Of a stretch of DNA of 64,000 bases, positions 17,210 to 23,885 are shown in pieces; position 1 is the stretch's first letter, and every line of letters begins with the position of its first letter. Source of the stretch: Synechococcus sp. WH 8109. GTDB lineage: Bacteria > Cyanobacteriota > Cyanobacteriia > PCC-6307 > Cyanobiaceae. The DNA is taken from assembly GCF_000161795.2 (NCBI RefSeq), contig NZ_CP006882.1, positions 1,116,001 through 1,180,000 on the forward strand, read 5' to 3'. The translations under genes were made by a program, and so were the position numbers. The notes below the pieces were generated by a model, which searched no databases, was not told the DNA's origin, and was given only the letters and a program-made list of their open reading frames with translations.

Positions 17210-17943
17210 CGATGACGCCCAAGACCGTTGGTGCGTTGAGCAAGTTCAGCCATCTGATGAACCTGCAATCAACGCCTGACATCGAGCAGCTGATCCGCGC
17301 TGACTTTGTTGCCCTGTTGGCCGATGCGATCGACACCGCGGCGATCAACGGCAGTGGCAGCAGCAACCAGCCGACTGGAATTCTGAACACCTTAGGTATC
17401 GGCTCCGTAGCCGGGGGCACAAACGGATTAGCCCCAACGCTCGATCATCTCCTCGACCTCAAGAAGGAGGTCACAGTCGATAACGCAGACGTTGCCAGTT
17501 GTGGCTACCTCACAAACGCCAAGGTCGAGTCCGTTATTGCCAAAGCCAAGGACTCACAAAGCCAGTACCTCCTCAGCCCTTATGGAACTGAACTTGGCCG
17601 TAGCCAAATTGCAGGGCGGCGTTTTGATGTCAGCAACAACGTCCCCTCAAATCTCACGAAGGGCACTGGGTCCAACCTCTCGGCTGTTATTTACGGGAAC
17701 TTTGCAGATCTACTGATCGGCTACTACGGGACTGTGGAGATCCTCGTGGACCCCTACACCGACTTTGCTAAGGGCACGACGGGCATCAGGGCCTTGCAGT
17801 CGATCGACATTGCTGTGCGTCACGCCGAATCATTCGCAGCGATGCAGGACGCAATCGCATACCCGCGACAGTGCCCTGCTTGTGGTGCGGTGTTGCCCGA
17901 GAGGACTGCAGAACCCTCGGGCTTTTTTGTTGCCTTTTCCTAG
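17092..17943 (+). pseudogene. HK97-type phage major capsid protein remnant lacking its N-terminal part
   Basis: The frame is open from 17092, with possible starts at GTG 17206 and ATG 17212. It encodes the C-terminal part of an HK97-fold major capsid protein: GTIGTVTMTPKTVGALSKFS, the spine-helix region DIEQLIRADFVALLADAIDTA with AINGSGSSNQPTGILN, the A-domain part (GRRFDVSNNVPSN) and the typical end IDIAVRHAESFAAMQDAI. Family members are usually ~300-420 residues with an N-terminal delta domain, of which nothing is visible here. The last ~25 residues are encoded by a terminator hairpin and are unlike capsid proteins. No portal, protease or terminase gene is adjacent, so it is a relic, not a prophage. 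Confidence 0.75.
17895..17928 (+). terminator. Intrinsic terminator at the end of the capsid remnant
   Basis: GCCCGAG and CTCGGGC form a 7-bp stem around a 14-base loop, followed by six T. It lies inside the last codons of the open frame, so the original capsid gene probably ended before it. Confidence 0.75.
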
Positions 17944-18071
17944 CACTCTGGACAGGCTGATCAAAGCTGCCGTATGTACTTCAAAGCCAAAAACCCAAGG
18001 ATTAGAGCCAGCATGCATTTGATTGCTTGCTGAGCAAGACCAGCCTCACCGCCCCTCTCGCCTTGCGTTAA

Positions 18072-18743
18072 ATGCGTGTACTTAAAAACATCTTTGCACT
18101 GTTTCAAGACAATCGTGAGATCCTAGATCTTAGTGCTTTCGAAAATGAAATAGCGTTTAAGACTTCGTGGGAGCCGTTGGTTGTAGGTGGGACCAACTTC
18201 TGCACTCATCGTGCGCAAAAGAATCCAAGTCTTGCAGGCGATATATTTGTATTTAAAACAACGATTCAAGCTTATTTACTCGCGTTCTCTTTTGTGGCTC
18301 TGGGAGCGATGTTTGCCATCACTAGTGCTGCAAGCAGATTCGCCGACATGTCTGTATTATTGGGACTCGGCTTTTTGGCCTTTGGCTGCTGGTATCAATG
18401 GAGCTTACGCCAGAAAGAGTCGAGATTTGATCGGTATTCCAATGAGCTGACTCAGGGGAAGAAGTCCTTTGACCTAAAAAATGCTGAAGCGATACAGTTG
18501 ATACGTGAATATGTCAGGGGGAATAAAAGTAGTTACTACAGCTATGAGCTGAACCTCATTTGCTCGGATGGCAGCAGAATAAATATTGTTGACCATGGTG
18601 CACTTCGAAAGCTAAGAGAGGATGCGGCCCTTCTGGCTGAATATCTCTCTATTCCAGTTTGGGATGCCATCGACTTTCGCCTCCCTGAAGTAGAAGTGCC
18701 ATTTGATGGCAAGGCTGAAGTTCTGAGGCGAAACCTTGGTTGA
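18072..18743 (+). CDS. Membrane-associated hypothetical protein (223 aa)
   Basis: ATG at 18072. Residues ~65-110 form two adjacent membrane spans (LLAFSFVALGAMFAI and SVLLGLGFLAFGCWY). The soluble C-terminal half contains YSYELNLICSDGSRINIVDH, then LRKLREDAALLAEYLSIPVW, a pattern seen in two-helix membrane proteins of many bacteria whose cytosolic domain recalls a PH-like fold. The base composition is AT-rich compared with flanking core genes, suggesting acquisition. Function unknown. Confidence 0.6.
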   Translation: MRVLKNIFALFQDNREILDLSAFENEIAFKTSWEPLVVGGTNFCTHRAQKNPSLAGDIFVFKTTIQAYLLAFSFVALGAMFAITSAASRFADMSVLLGLGFLAFGCWYQWSLRQKESRFDRYSNELTQGKKSFDLKNAEAIQLIREYVRGNKSSYYSYELNLICSDGSRINIVDHGALRKLREDAALLAEYLSIPVWDAIDFRLPEVEVPFDGKAEVLRRNLG

Positions 18744-18875
18744 TTTTGACTGAATTACTTTTTAGTGCACTGCGATTTCCGGGTCCTTTGCATTCACAGT
18801 TCTATGGGTCATCCGAAGGCGCGTTGTTTATCTAGCCTGTGGTTGTCAAAACAGTAGACAGATAGGGACAGCTAG

Positions 18876-19112
18876 ATGGAGTTAATGACGATTAGCGAGG
18901 CTGCAAGACGCCTCGGATATAAGTCCAGATCTCAGCTCTACAGACTGACCAAAGATGGCTATCTGCACGAGCATGTCCATGTGCAGCAGCACACAGGACA
19001 GCGTTTGGTTGACATAGAGGGGCTTCGGGAGAAGCTGCAATGCATCTGCCAGTGGCGACCTGACAGCGTGTTCCTTAGGCGCAACGTGATTTCAAAAGCT
19101 GAAGACAGCTAA
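18876..19112 (+). CDS. Helix-turn-helix DNA-binding protein, MerR/excisionase-like (78 aa)
   Basis: ATG at 18876. The N-terminus MELMTISEAARRLGYKSRSQ, then LYRLTKDGYLHEHV, matches the winged HTH of MerR/HTH_17 (excisionase) proteins: helix, turn, recognition helix with YKSRSQLYR, and a wing with a Gly. There is no effector domain. In an island such proteins often direct excision or repress neighbours; the partner here is unknown. Confidence 0.65.
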   Translation: MELMTISEAARRLGYKSRSQLYRLTKDGYLHEHVHVQQHTGQRLVDIEGLREKLQCICQWRPDSVFLRRNVISKAEDS

Positions 19113-19232
19113 CCAGTTGGGGGATAAAGGCCGCCGAATAAATCCCTACATCGTCAGCAATGGCGGGGTTTTTACATGGACCACCAAGGAAGCTGTGGAA
19201 AGTCACTGACTTGATCAAGCGAATCCAAGCTT

Positions 19233-19457
19233 TTACTTCTGGCCCCAGTTGAATCCGAACCGCTGCTGGGCAGATGCTTCCATCTCCCTGCGGATCTGCT
19301 GCATCGCTTCGCGAGCAAATGCCTTTTCATTCTCCTGTGCAGTAATGATCTGCTTAGTGAGAGCACGGAGCTTTTCAATGTCCTCGCAGCTATCGATCTC
19401 TCTGAAGGCTGCTTCCAAATGAAACCTTTGCTCAACTGACAAGTGATGATTGGTCAT
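19233..19457 (-). CDS. Small helical protein, weakly NblA-like (74 aa)
   Basis: Starts at the ATG of MTNHHLSVEQRFHLEAAFRE; a longer ORF upstream in the same frame has unlikely composition. The remaining sequence is two long helices (EKLRALTKQIITAQENEKAF, then AREAMQQIRREMEASAQ). The LSxEQxFxLE opening and two-helix length resemble NblA-family phycobilisome-degradation proteins, but the usual C-terminal residues are not obvious, so this is a suggestion only. Confidence 0.55.
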   Translation of the reverse strand: MTNHHLSVEQRFHLEAAFREIDSCEDIEKLRALTKQIITAQENEKAFAREAMQQIRREMEASAQQRFGFNWGQK

Positions 19458-19521
19458 TAGAGATACGTAAAGGAGTACAGCCCTGCTGATATGGCAAGGC
19501 TGCTGATCAGTCGGTGATGAC

Positions 19522-19686
19522 TCAGGCTGCAGAAATGCTGTATGGAGCTTCAGGGGCGCTGGTGGGCATGGGGTCGAGCTTGCCTTGTGCCAATGCTTTG
19601 GCGCGGACATACATCTGACTTGATGTGGCACCAGCTGCTTCCATTGCCTTGGCGACGATGGCCCAGTTACGAACTTCGGTGGACAT
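19522..19686 (-). CDS. Small hypothetical protein (54 aa)
   Basis: ATG at 19686 giving MSTEVRNWAIVAKAMEAAGA followed by TSSQMYVRAKALAQGKLDP. The helix-turn-helix-like first 45 residues and Pro/Ser tail resemble short proteins recurrent in marine picocyanobacteria, from memory only. Same strand as the 74-aa gene 64 bases downstream. Confidence 0.45.
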   Translation of the reverse strand: MSTEVRNWAIVAKAMEAAGATSSQMYVRAKALAQGKLDPMPTSAPEAPYSISAA

Positions 19687-20059
19687 TTGAGGCTGAATTG
19701 AAGACGAGAAAACCATCGCCAGCCAGCTGCTTTTGTCGTGACGGTGAAATCCGCCAAGGAACCGAACCTGCGAAACGAGGCATTCCCCGCTAAAGCTACC
19801 CTGATCAAGCTGGGTCGTAGTCGTGGTTGAGGCTTGGCACACGATGCAGAAGACAGGTTGGAGGTGCTGCCCCCCGCCTGTCAGATAGCTATCAGGAGGT
19901 CAAGGGAGAGGGGTTTAAGAGTCTTGGACCACCGTGGGGGGCCCGTGGTAAGTAGCGCTTCGCAGCACGATTGAGCAATAAGCCGTAATCATTAAATTCA
20001 GCAGCAAATGTCCAAATAATTTCTTGTCGGCAACTAACTTTGGACGAAATGATTTATCC

Positions 20060-20637
20060 ATGACTACTAAAGAAAAGCAGTCCAGCCACTCTCTCAATCA
20101 AAAAAGGGATATTTTTTAGCATTCCTAGGCGGCACGCTTGGGCTTCCTGTTGGGTGGGTTTTGTCACCGCTTGTCTTATATCTGCTGAACACATACATTA
20201 AAGGCAAGGCAGATTCATCCCCTAATCGTTTCAAAATATGGGAAATTATCGGAATAGTAGCTGCACCTATGTGTTATTTGCCGTTCGTTTTCTTGGAGGA
20301 CGCTGATCAGGCTGTCTCTACTGGTAGCCCCTCAAGCATGCAGGTCTCTGAAGCTAAAAAGTCTAACGCTCAGAAGCTATTGGCTGAGCTTCTTGGTGAG
20401 CTGGATGAAATTCGCAAGACTGATGAATTTAAATTTTATGGACTCAGTAAGGCAGGGCCCTATTCAGGCTGGATTTCTGCCGCCAGGGCTAGAGCCGATT
20501 TCATTGAAATGCATATGATTGAATCAACCGCTTTTGGATACATTGTCAATATGGCGAGATCATTCGGAATTGCCAAAGGTGTTGAGACCGCAAGCATTAG
20601 AAAACTACGGCAGGAAGCTCAAGAGGTTATTGGTTAG
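20060..20637 (+). pseudogene. Membrane-anchored hypothetical protein with an apparent frameshift at an A6 run
   Basis: An ATG at 20060 opens MTTKEKQSSHSLNQKRDIF and stops at 20117-20119. A one-base shift at the six A of 20100-20105 joins it to the long frame KGYFLAFLGGTLGLPVGW, then VLSPLVLYLLNTYIKGK, which stays open to 20637. Joined, it is a ~190-residue protein with an N-terminal membrane span, a second hydrophobic segment (EIIGIVAAPMCYLPFVFLE) and a helical soluble C-terminus. Without the shift, translation must start at a TTG (20161) inside the first span. Sequencing error, decay or slippage are all possible. AT-rich, family unknown. Confidence 0.5.
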
Positions 20638-20808
20638 AAGCAGGTGGATATTAATGACTCCTCTCAATGGCCGCCATCTTGGCGCTGATTAATTAATTTA
20701 TCTGTTTGATGCGCTCTAGATATTTTTCAGAAGTTCATCTTGGCCTTGAAGATGAGGCAGCAGAAGTGATAACCAACTCCACCTGCCCTACTAACTACTG
20801 CTGTTGCT

Positions 20809-20949
20809 TCATCTGCTGCTGCCGCTCTGCACCAGATCGAGCTCGCCCCAGCGGCAGTGCCAGTTGCGGTCCAGCAACCGCCATCCCTGCGCTTCCAGCT
20901 GCTGCAAGGCCTGCTGCTCCGCCCAGCCACCGCTGCACTGAAACCCCAA
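20809..20949 (-). pseudogene. Truncated UPF0102 (YraN-family) gene fragment
   Basis: The minus-strand frame from 20949 (TTG) to 20809 reads [20 protein letters not shown] then [17 protein letters not shown]. This is the N-terminal signature of UPF0102: a GE-A-L-GW-L-RNWxCRxGELDLV pattern, with the Glu and Asp of the endonuclease-like fold. Intact members have ~115-125 residues and continue into a VEVK motif; here the frame ends 46 residues in and no VEVK is found downstream. It marks the right edge of the island, so the insertion or an associated deletion probably cut this gene. Confidence 0.7.
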
Positions 20950-21015
20950 CGGCTTGAACCCTCACGTCTTGGTTCAAACCATTCCTCCCTGGAACGGTTC
21001 TAGGGTTCGGCGGTG

Positions 21016-21510
21016 ATGGTTCCGATCATGCGCAGACGCTTCACGGCCGTATTTATCTCTCTGGTGGTGTTCTCATGCCAGTGGCTGTTGGCAGCTCCTG
21101 CCCACGCCGCGATGGATGTGGCGAAACAGGTGCTGATCGGGGCCGACTATTCCAACAAGGACCTGCGGGGGGCCACCTTCAACCTCAGCAACCTGCGCGA
21201 AGCCAACCTGTCCGGATCGGATCTGCGGGGAGCCAGCCTGTATGGCGCCAAGCTGCAGGATGCCGACCTCAGCGGCACCGACCTGCGCGAAGCCACCCTG
21301 GACGCCGCTGTGATGACAGGCACCAACCTTGAAGATGCCGTGCTGGAGGGGGCCTTTGCCTTCAACACCCGCTTCAGAGATGTGTTGATCACGGGAGCCG
21401 ACTTTACCGACGTCCCATGCGCGGGGACCAACTCAAAGCCTCTGCGCCGTTGCCGACGAACGAATTCCGTCACGGGCCGCAGCACCCGCGAGAGTCTCGG
21501 TTGCGCTTGA
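21016..21510 (+). CDS. Lumenal pentapeptide-repeat protein with scrambled C-terminal segment
   Basis: An N-terminal signal peptide (RRRFTAVFISLVVFSCQW, cut after APAHAA) directs it to the thylakoid lumen or periplasm. Residues ~45-130 are A(D/N)Lxx pentapeptide repeats (GADYSNKDLRGATFNLSNL, SGSDLRGASLYGAKLQDADL). The cyanobacterial family ends with LCxxAxGTNPxTGRxTRxxLxC. Here only TNSVTGRSTRESLGC is in frame; the preceding MRGDQLKALCAVAD is present in the DNA but in the other two frames, implying three one-base deletions near 21416, 21440 and 21458 that cancel out. Function of the family is unknown. Confidence 0.85.
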   Translation: MVPIMRRRFTAVFISLVVFSCQWLLAAPAHAAMDVAKQVLIGADYSNKDLRGATFNLSNLREANLSGSDLRGASLYGAKLQDADLSGTDLREATLDAAVMTGTNLEDAVLEGAFAFNTRFRDVLITGADFTDVPCAGTNSKPLRRCRRTNSVTGRSTRESLGCA

Positions 21511-21513
21511 ACC

Positions 21514-21930
21514 ATGAGTTTTGATCCCCGCAGCCTCGAGCGCTGCGTGAGTTGGGGCGCCAGCTCCCCCGCACGTCTGCCAGAACCGGAGAAGCCTGCG
21601 GCAGCTCCCAAAGCCAGCCAGGTGCGCCATCGCGTTGAAACCGAGAAGAACCCCGAGGAGCTCTTCCGGGAACTGATGAAGGCCAGCCAGGACGGCACCG
21701 TTCCTGAGCACCTGATGGACCGCCTCAAACAGTTGGAGGCCCAACGCAAACCATCGCCGTTCAACAGCAACGACACCACCCCAGCCCCTGCCGCACCAGC
21801 GCGCAGCCAGCCAGGACCGGGAAAAAACACCGAGCCCAAACGGCCGAAGGTGGACCCTGGCAGCGAGGAGGAAAGCCTCTACGTGGCTTTCGGGCAGCTG
21901 CTGCTCGAGGATGAGGGAGACGACGTTTGA
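21514..21930 (+). CDS. Conserved hypothetical protein (138 aa)
   Basis: ATG three bases after the pentapeptide gene stop. Disordered Pro/Ala-rich segments flank a helical core [33 protein letters not shown] and an acidic end [18 protein letters not shown]. No named family. The stop overlaps the rlmH start, so it is likely co-expressed with rlmH. Confidence 0.65.
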   Translation: MSFDPRSLERCVSWGASSPARLPEPEKPAAAPKASQVRHRVETEKNPEELFRELMKASQDGTVPEHLMDRLKQLEAQRKPSPFNSNDTTPAPAAPARSQPGPGKNTEPKRPKVDPGSEEESLYVAFGQLLLEDEGDDV

Positions 21931-22361
21931 ACCCGGCCCGTTGCCGGATTCTTGCGGTGGGCAAAGTGCGTCGTGGCTGGATTCAGGACGGCATTGACCT
22001 CTACCTCAAACGCCTGCCTGGGTTGACCATCAGCGAACTGCGCGACAGCACTCCAGACAAGGAAGCCGATGCCATCAGAGCGGCCCTGCGACCCGATGAA
22101 AACCTGATTGCGCTGATGGAACAGGGCGACACCTTGGCGTCGGTTCCTTTCGCGCGACGACTCGAGCAATTCGGCAACCAGCGGCTGGCCTTCGTTATCG
22201 GTGGCGCCGACGGTCTGACGGCTGAGCTCAAGGCACAGGCCAAATGGCGCCTGAGCCTTTCACCGATGACCTTCCCCCACGAACTGGCGCGGCTGATGCT
22301 CGTGGAACAACTGTTCCGAGCCCAGGCGATTGTTCAAGGCAGCCCTTATCACCGTGCCTAG
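21927..22361 (+). CDS. rlmH: 23S rRNA (pseudouridine1915-N3)-methyltransferase
   Basis: 144 residues of the SPOUT family. [23 protein letters not shown] at the N-terminus, FVIGGADGL as the SAM knot loop, [20 protein letters not shown] and the terminal QGSPYHRA that includes the catalytic Tyr-His region. TTG start in a TTGA overlap with the previous stop. Methylates pseudouridine 1915 in helix 69 of the 70S ribosome. Confidence 0.95.
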   Translation: MNPARCRILAVGKVRRGWIQDGIDLYLKRLPGLTISELRDSTPDKEADAIRAALRPDENLIALMEQGDTLASVPFARRLEQFGNQRLAFVIGGADGLTAELKAQAKWRLSLSPMTFPHELARLMLVEQLFRAQAIVQGSPYHRA

Positions 22362-22370
22362 GGTTCGGCG

Positions 22371-22995
22371 ATGGCCGCTGATCTCTCAGCCACGACCATG
22401 CTGCACATCATCGACAACCTTCTGCCCGCCAGCGCCCTTCAGGACCTACGCGACCTCTGTGACATCCACGGGCGACTCAAGGAGGAACACGACGGTGATG
22501 CTCAATTCAGCTGGCGACCCGAAACCGGTTATCCCCGCTCGATTCACGCAGCCGCTCAGCAAGCCGTCGTCGATCACTACCTCGACGAGGCCCTGCTCCT
22601 CTGGCAACACCGTTCGCATCCCGGCGGGCCGGAGTCGAGTGGTGGTGCAACACCAACAACGATCTCGACTGGCACATCGACAAGGACGAGCTGGAAGGTC
22701 GACGCAGCGGCCGTTTCCTGCTTCCGTTGCTGTCCTCCGTGTTTTACCCCACGTGAGCTGCGCTGGCGGCGAACTGCTGGTGGCCGACAACCCTCCGATC
22801 GAGAACGGATATCAGGGGCCGTTACCCACATTCCGCTCGGTGATCTCGATCCCACCGGTGGTGAATCGCCTGGTGCTGTTCTCCCCCGGCATCCTGCATC
22901 GGATCAACCCGTTCGCAGGGGAGCGCTATTCCGTGGCCGTGAACATCTGGGAGCAAGCGCCCCTCACCACAACGGCTGCAGAGCCACCGGCTTGA
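22371..22995 (+). pseudogene. 2OG-Fe(II) oxygenase gene broken by two single-base deletions
   Basis: The protein is readable only across three frames. Frame A from 22371 (or the ATG at 22398, MLHIIDNLLPASALQDLRD) runs to about 22595. Frame B, around 22600-22748, holds PLATPFAS, VEWWCNTNNDLDWHIDKDEL and RSGRFLLPLLSSVFYP. Frame C holds HVSCAGGELLVADNPPIENG and SPGILHRINPFAGERYSVAV to 22995. Iron ligands (H and D of DWHIDKDE, distal H of ILHRINPF) and the 2OG-binding Arg of GERYSVAVN are all present. Each shift equals the loss of one C in a C-run (near 22598 and 22750). Either a recent pseudogene or sequence error. Confidence 0.75.
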
Positions 22996-23410
22996 ATTTT
23001 TCGATCGAAACCGTCCAGGCCCGCGGGGAGAAAGCCTGCAATCCCACTTTGAATGCGGCCGTATCCCCCGTGTTCAACCAGTCCGCCTTGAGCCTGGGAA
23101 CGTCCTCCGGCAGCCGTTCCATCGGCAGCTCCACCAGCAGCAGGCTGTCGGCTCCAGCCGCACGCTGCAGCACACCCTGATCACTGCGCTGCCACACCCG
23201 CAGCAACAGCTCCAGCACCAGTGCATGGCCCAACGCCTCCGGCGCCTCACCCTGCGGAGCCACCTCTTTCTGAGACCGTCCCCCCAGGGGCAGGGCGCGC
23301 CGGCCCTGCTGATCGATCAGCGCCATGGCCACGAGGTAAGGGGAGTCAGCCAACACCAGATGTCGAAGGCCACCATCCTCACCGGGACCCCCCCATAGCG
23401 AACAGTACAT
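22964..23410 (-). CDS. Hypothetical protein divergent from umuDC (148 aa or shorter)
   Basis: The ATG at 23410 lies inside the LexA box, so a downstream start (for example the ATG at 23326, MALIDQQGRRALPLGG) may be used. The middle is helical (ALGHALVLELLLRVWQRSDQ) followed by LLLVELPMERLPEDVPRLKA and a C-terminal SIEKFKPVAL. No family recognised. If it shares the LexA operator it would be an SOS gene. Its 3' end overlaps the end of the broken oxygenase gene by 32 bp. Confidence 0.6.
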   Translation of the reverse strand: MYCSLWGGPGEDGGLRHLVLADSPYLVAMALIDQQGRRALPLGGRSQKEVAPQGEAPEALGHALVLELLLRVWQRSDQGVLQRAAGADSLLLVELPMERLPEDVPRLKADWLNTGDTAAFKVGLQAFSPRAWTVSIEKFKPVALQPLW

Positions 23411-23417
23411 GTGTACT
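23404..23417. promoter_or_regulatory. LexA box (SOS operator) of umuDC
   Basis: AGTACATGTGTACT matches the cyanobacterial LexA consensus RGTACNNNDGTWCB at every constrained position. It ends 24 bases before the umuD GTG and also covers the first codon of the divergent gene. Confidence 0.85.
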
Positions 23418-23441
23418 ATTTAGCCAGTTGTCGCTGCTGCC

Positions 23442-23873
23442 GTGGAGCTCCAACACAGACCGCTTCCCCTGCAGCCCAAGCGCAGTCGGCTCACGCTGCC
23501 CCTGGCCGGGGAACGGGTCGCCGCTGGCTTCCCGTCCCCCGCCGATGACTACGTCGACGTGGGGATCGACCTCAATGAACAACTGATCCGGCATCCCACC
23601 AGCACCTTTTTCCTGCATGTGAGCGGCGAATCGATGACCGACGCCGGCATCCACGACGGCGATCTTCTGGTGGTCGATCGCAGCCTCGACCCGCGCCCGG
23701 GCCAGGTGGTTGTGGCTGTGCTCGACGGTGCCTTCACCCTCAAACGCCTAATGCGTCATCGCGGCCGGTTGCGCCTGGAAGCCGCCCATCCGGACTATCC
23801 GCCACTGGAGCTTCACCGCTGCGGCGAAGTGCAGATCTGGGGCGTCGCCATCCACGTGATCCATCCGCTCTGA
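23442..23873 (+). CDS. umuD: UmuD-like S24 self-processing protein of DNA polymerase V
   Basis: 143 residues from a GTG start. RecA-stimulated cleavage would occur at the Ala-Gly of RVAAGFPSPADDYVD. The catalytic Ser is in HVSGESMTDAGIHDGDLLVV and the Lys in DGAFTLKRLMRH. There is no DNA-binding domain, which separates it from LexA. The cleaved form joins UmuC as translesion polymerase. Just downstream of a LexA box and 12 bases before umuC. Confidence 0.95.
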   Translation: MELQHRPLPLQPKRSRLTLPLAGERVAAGFPSPADDYVDVGIDLNEQLIRHPTSTFFLHVSGESMTDAGIHDGDLLVVDRSLDPRPGQVVVAVLDGAFTLKRLMRHRGRLRLEAAHPDYPPLELHRCGEVQIWGVAIHVIHPL

Positions 23874-23885
23874 AGCGACATCGCC

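Larger units (their letters stand above)
16283..20810. mobile_element. Putative genomic island with phage-gene remnants
   Basis: About 4.5 kb between rsmA and a truncated UPF0102 gene. It contains mostly unrecognised short genes, overlapping start/stop codons like phage cassettes (16283-16904), a headless HK97 capsid gene, a DNA-binding HTH protein and visibly AT-richer stretches (18060-18760, 19900-20700) than the surrounding GC-rich core. No integrase, transposase, tRNA or clear direct-repeat ends were found, so boundaries are approximate. Gene-poor stretches 19113-19232 and 19687-20059 show no convincing feature. Confidence 0.5.

Noticed and set aside
16695-17420. 241-codon minus-strand frame over the capsid relic
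   Set aside because: Pro/Ser-rich without domain signals, while the plus-strand frame has capsid motifs.
19915-20097. 60-codon minus-strand ORF in the AT-rich island part
   Set aside because: It overlaps the well-formed N-terminus of the plus-strand membrane protein and has no convincing features.
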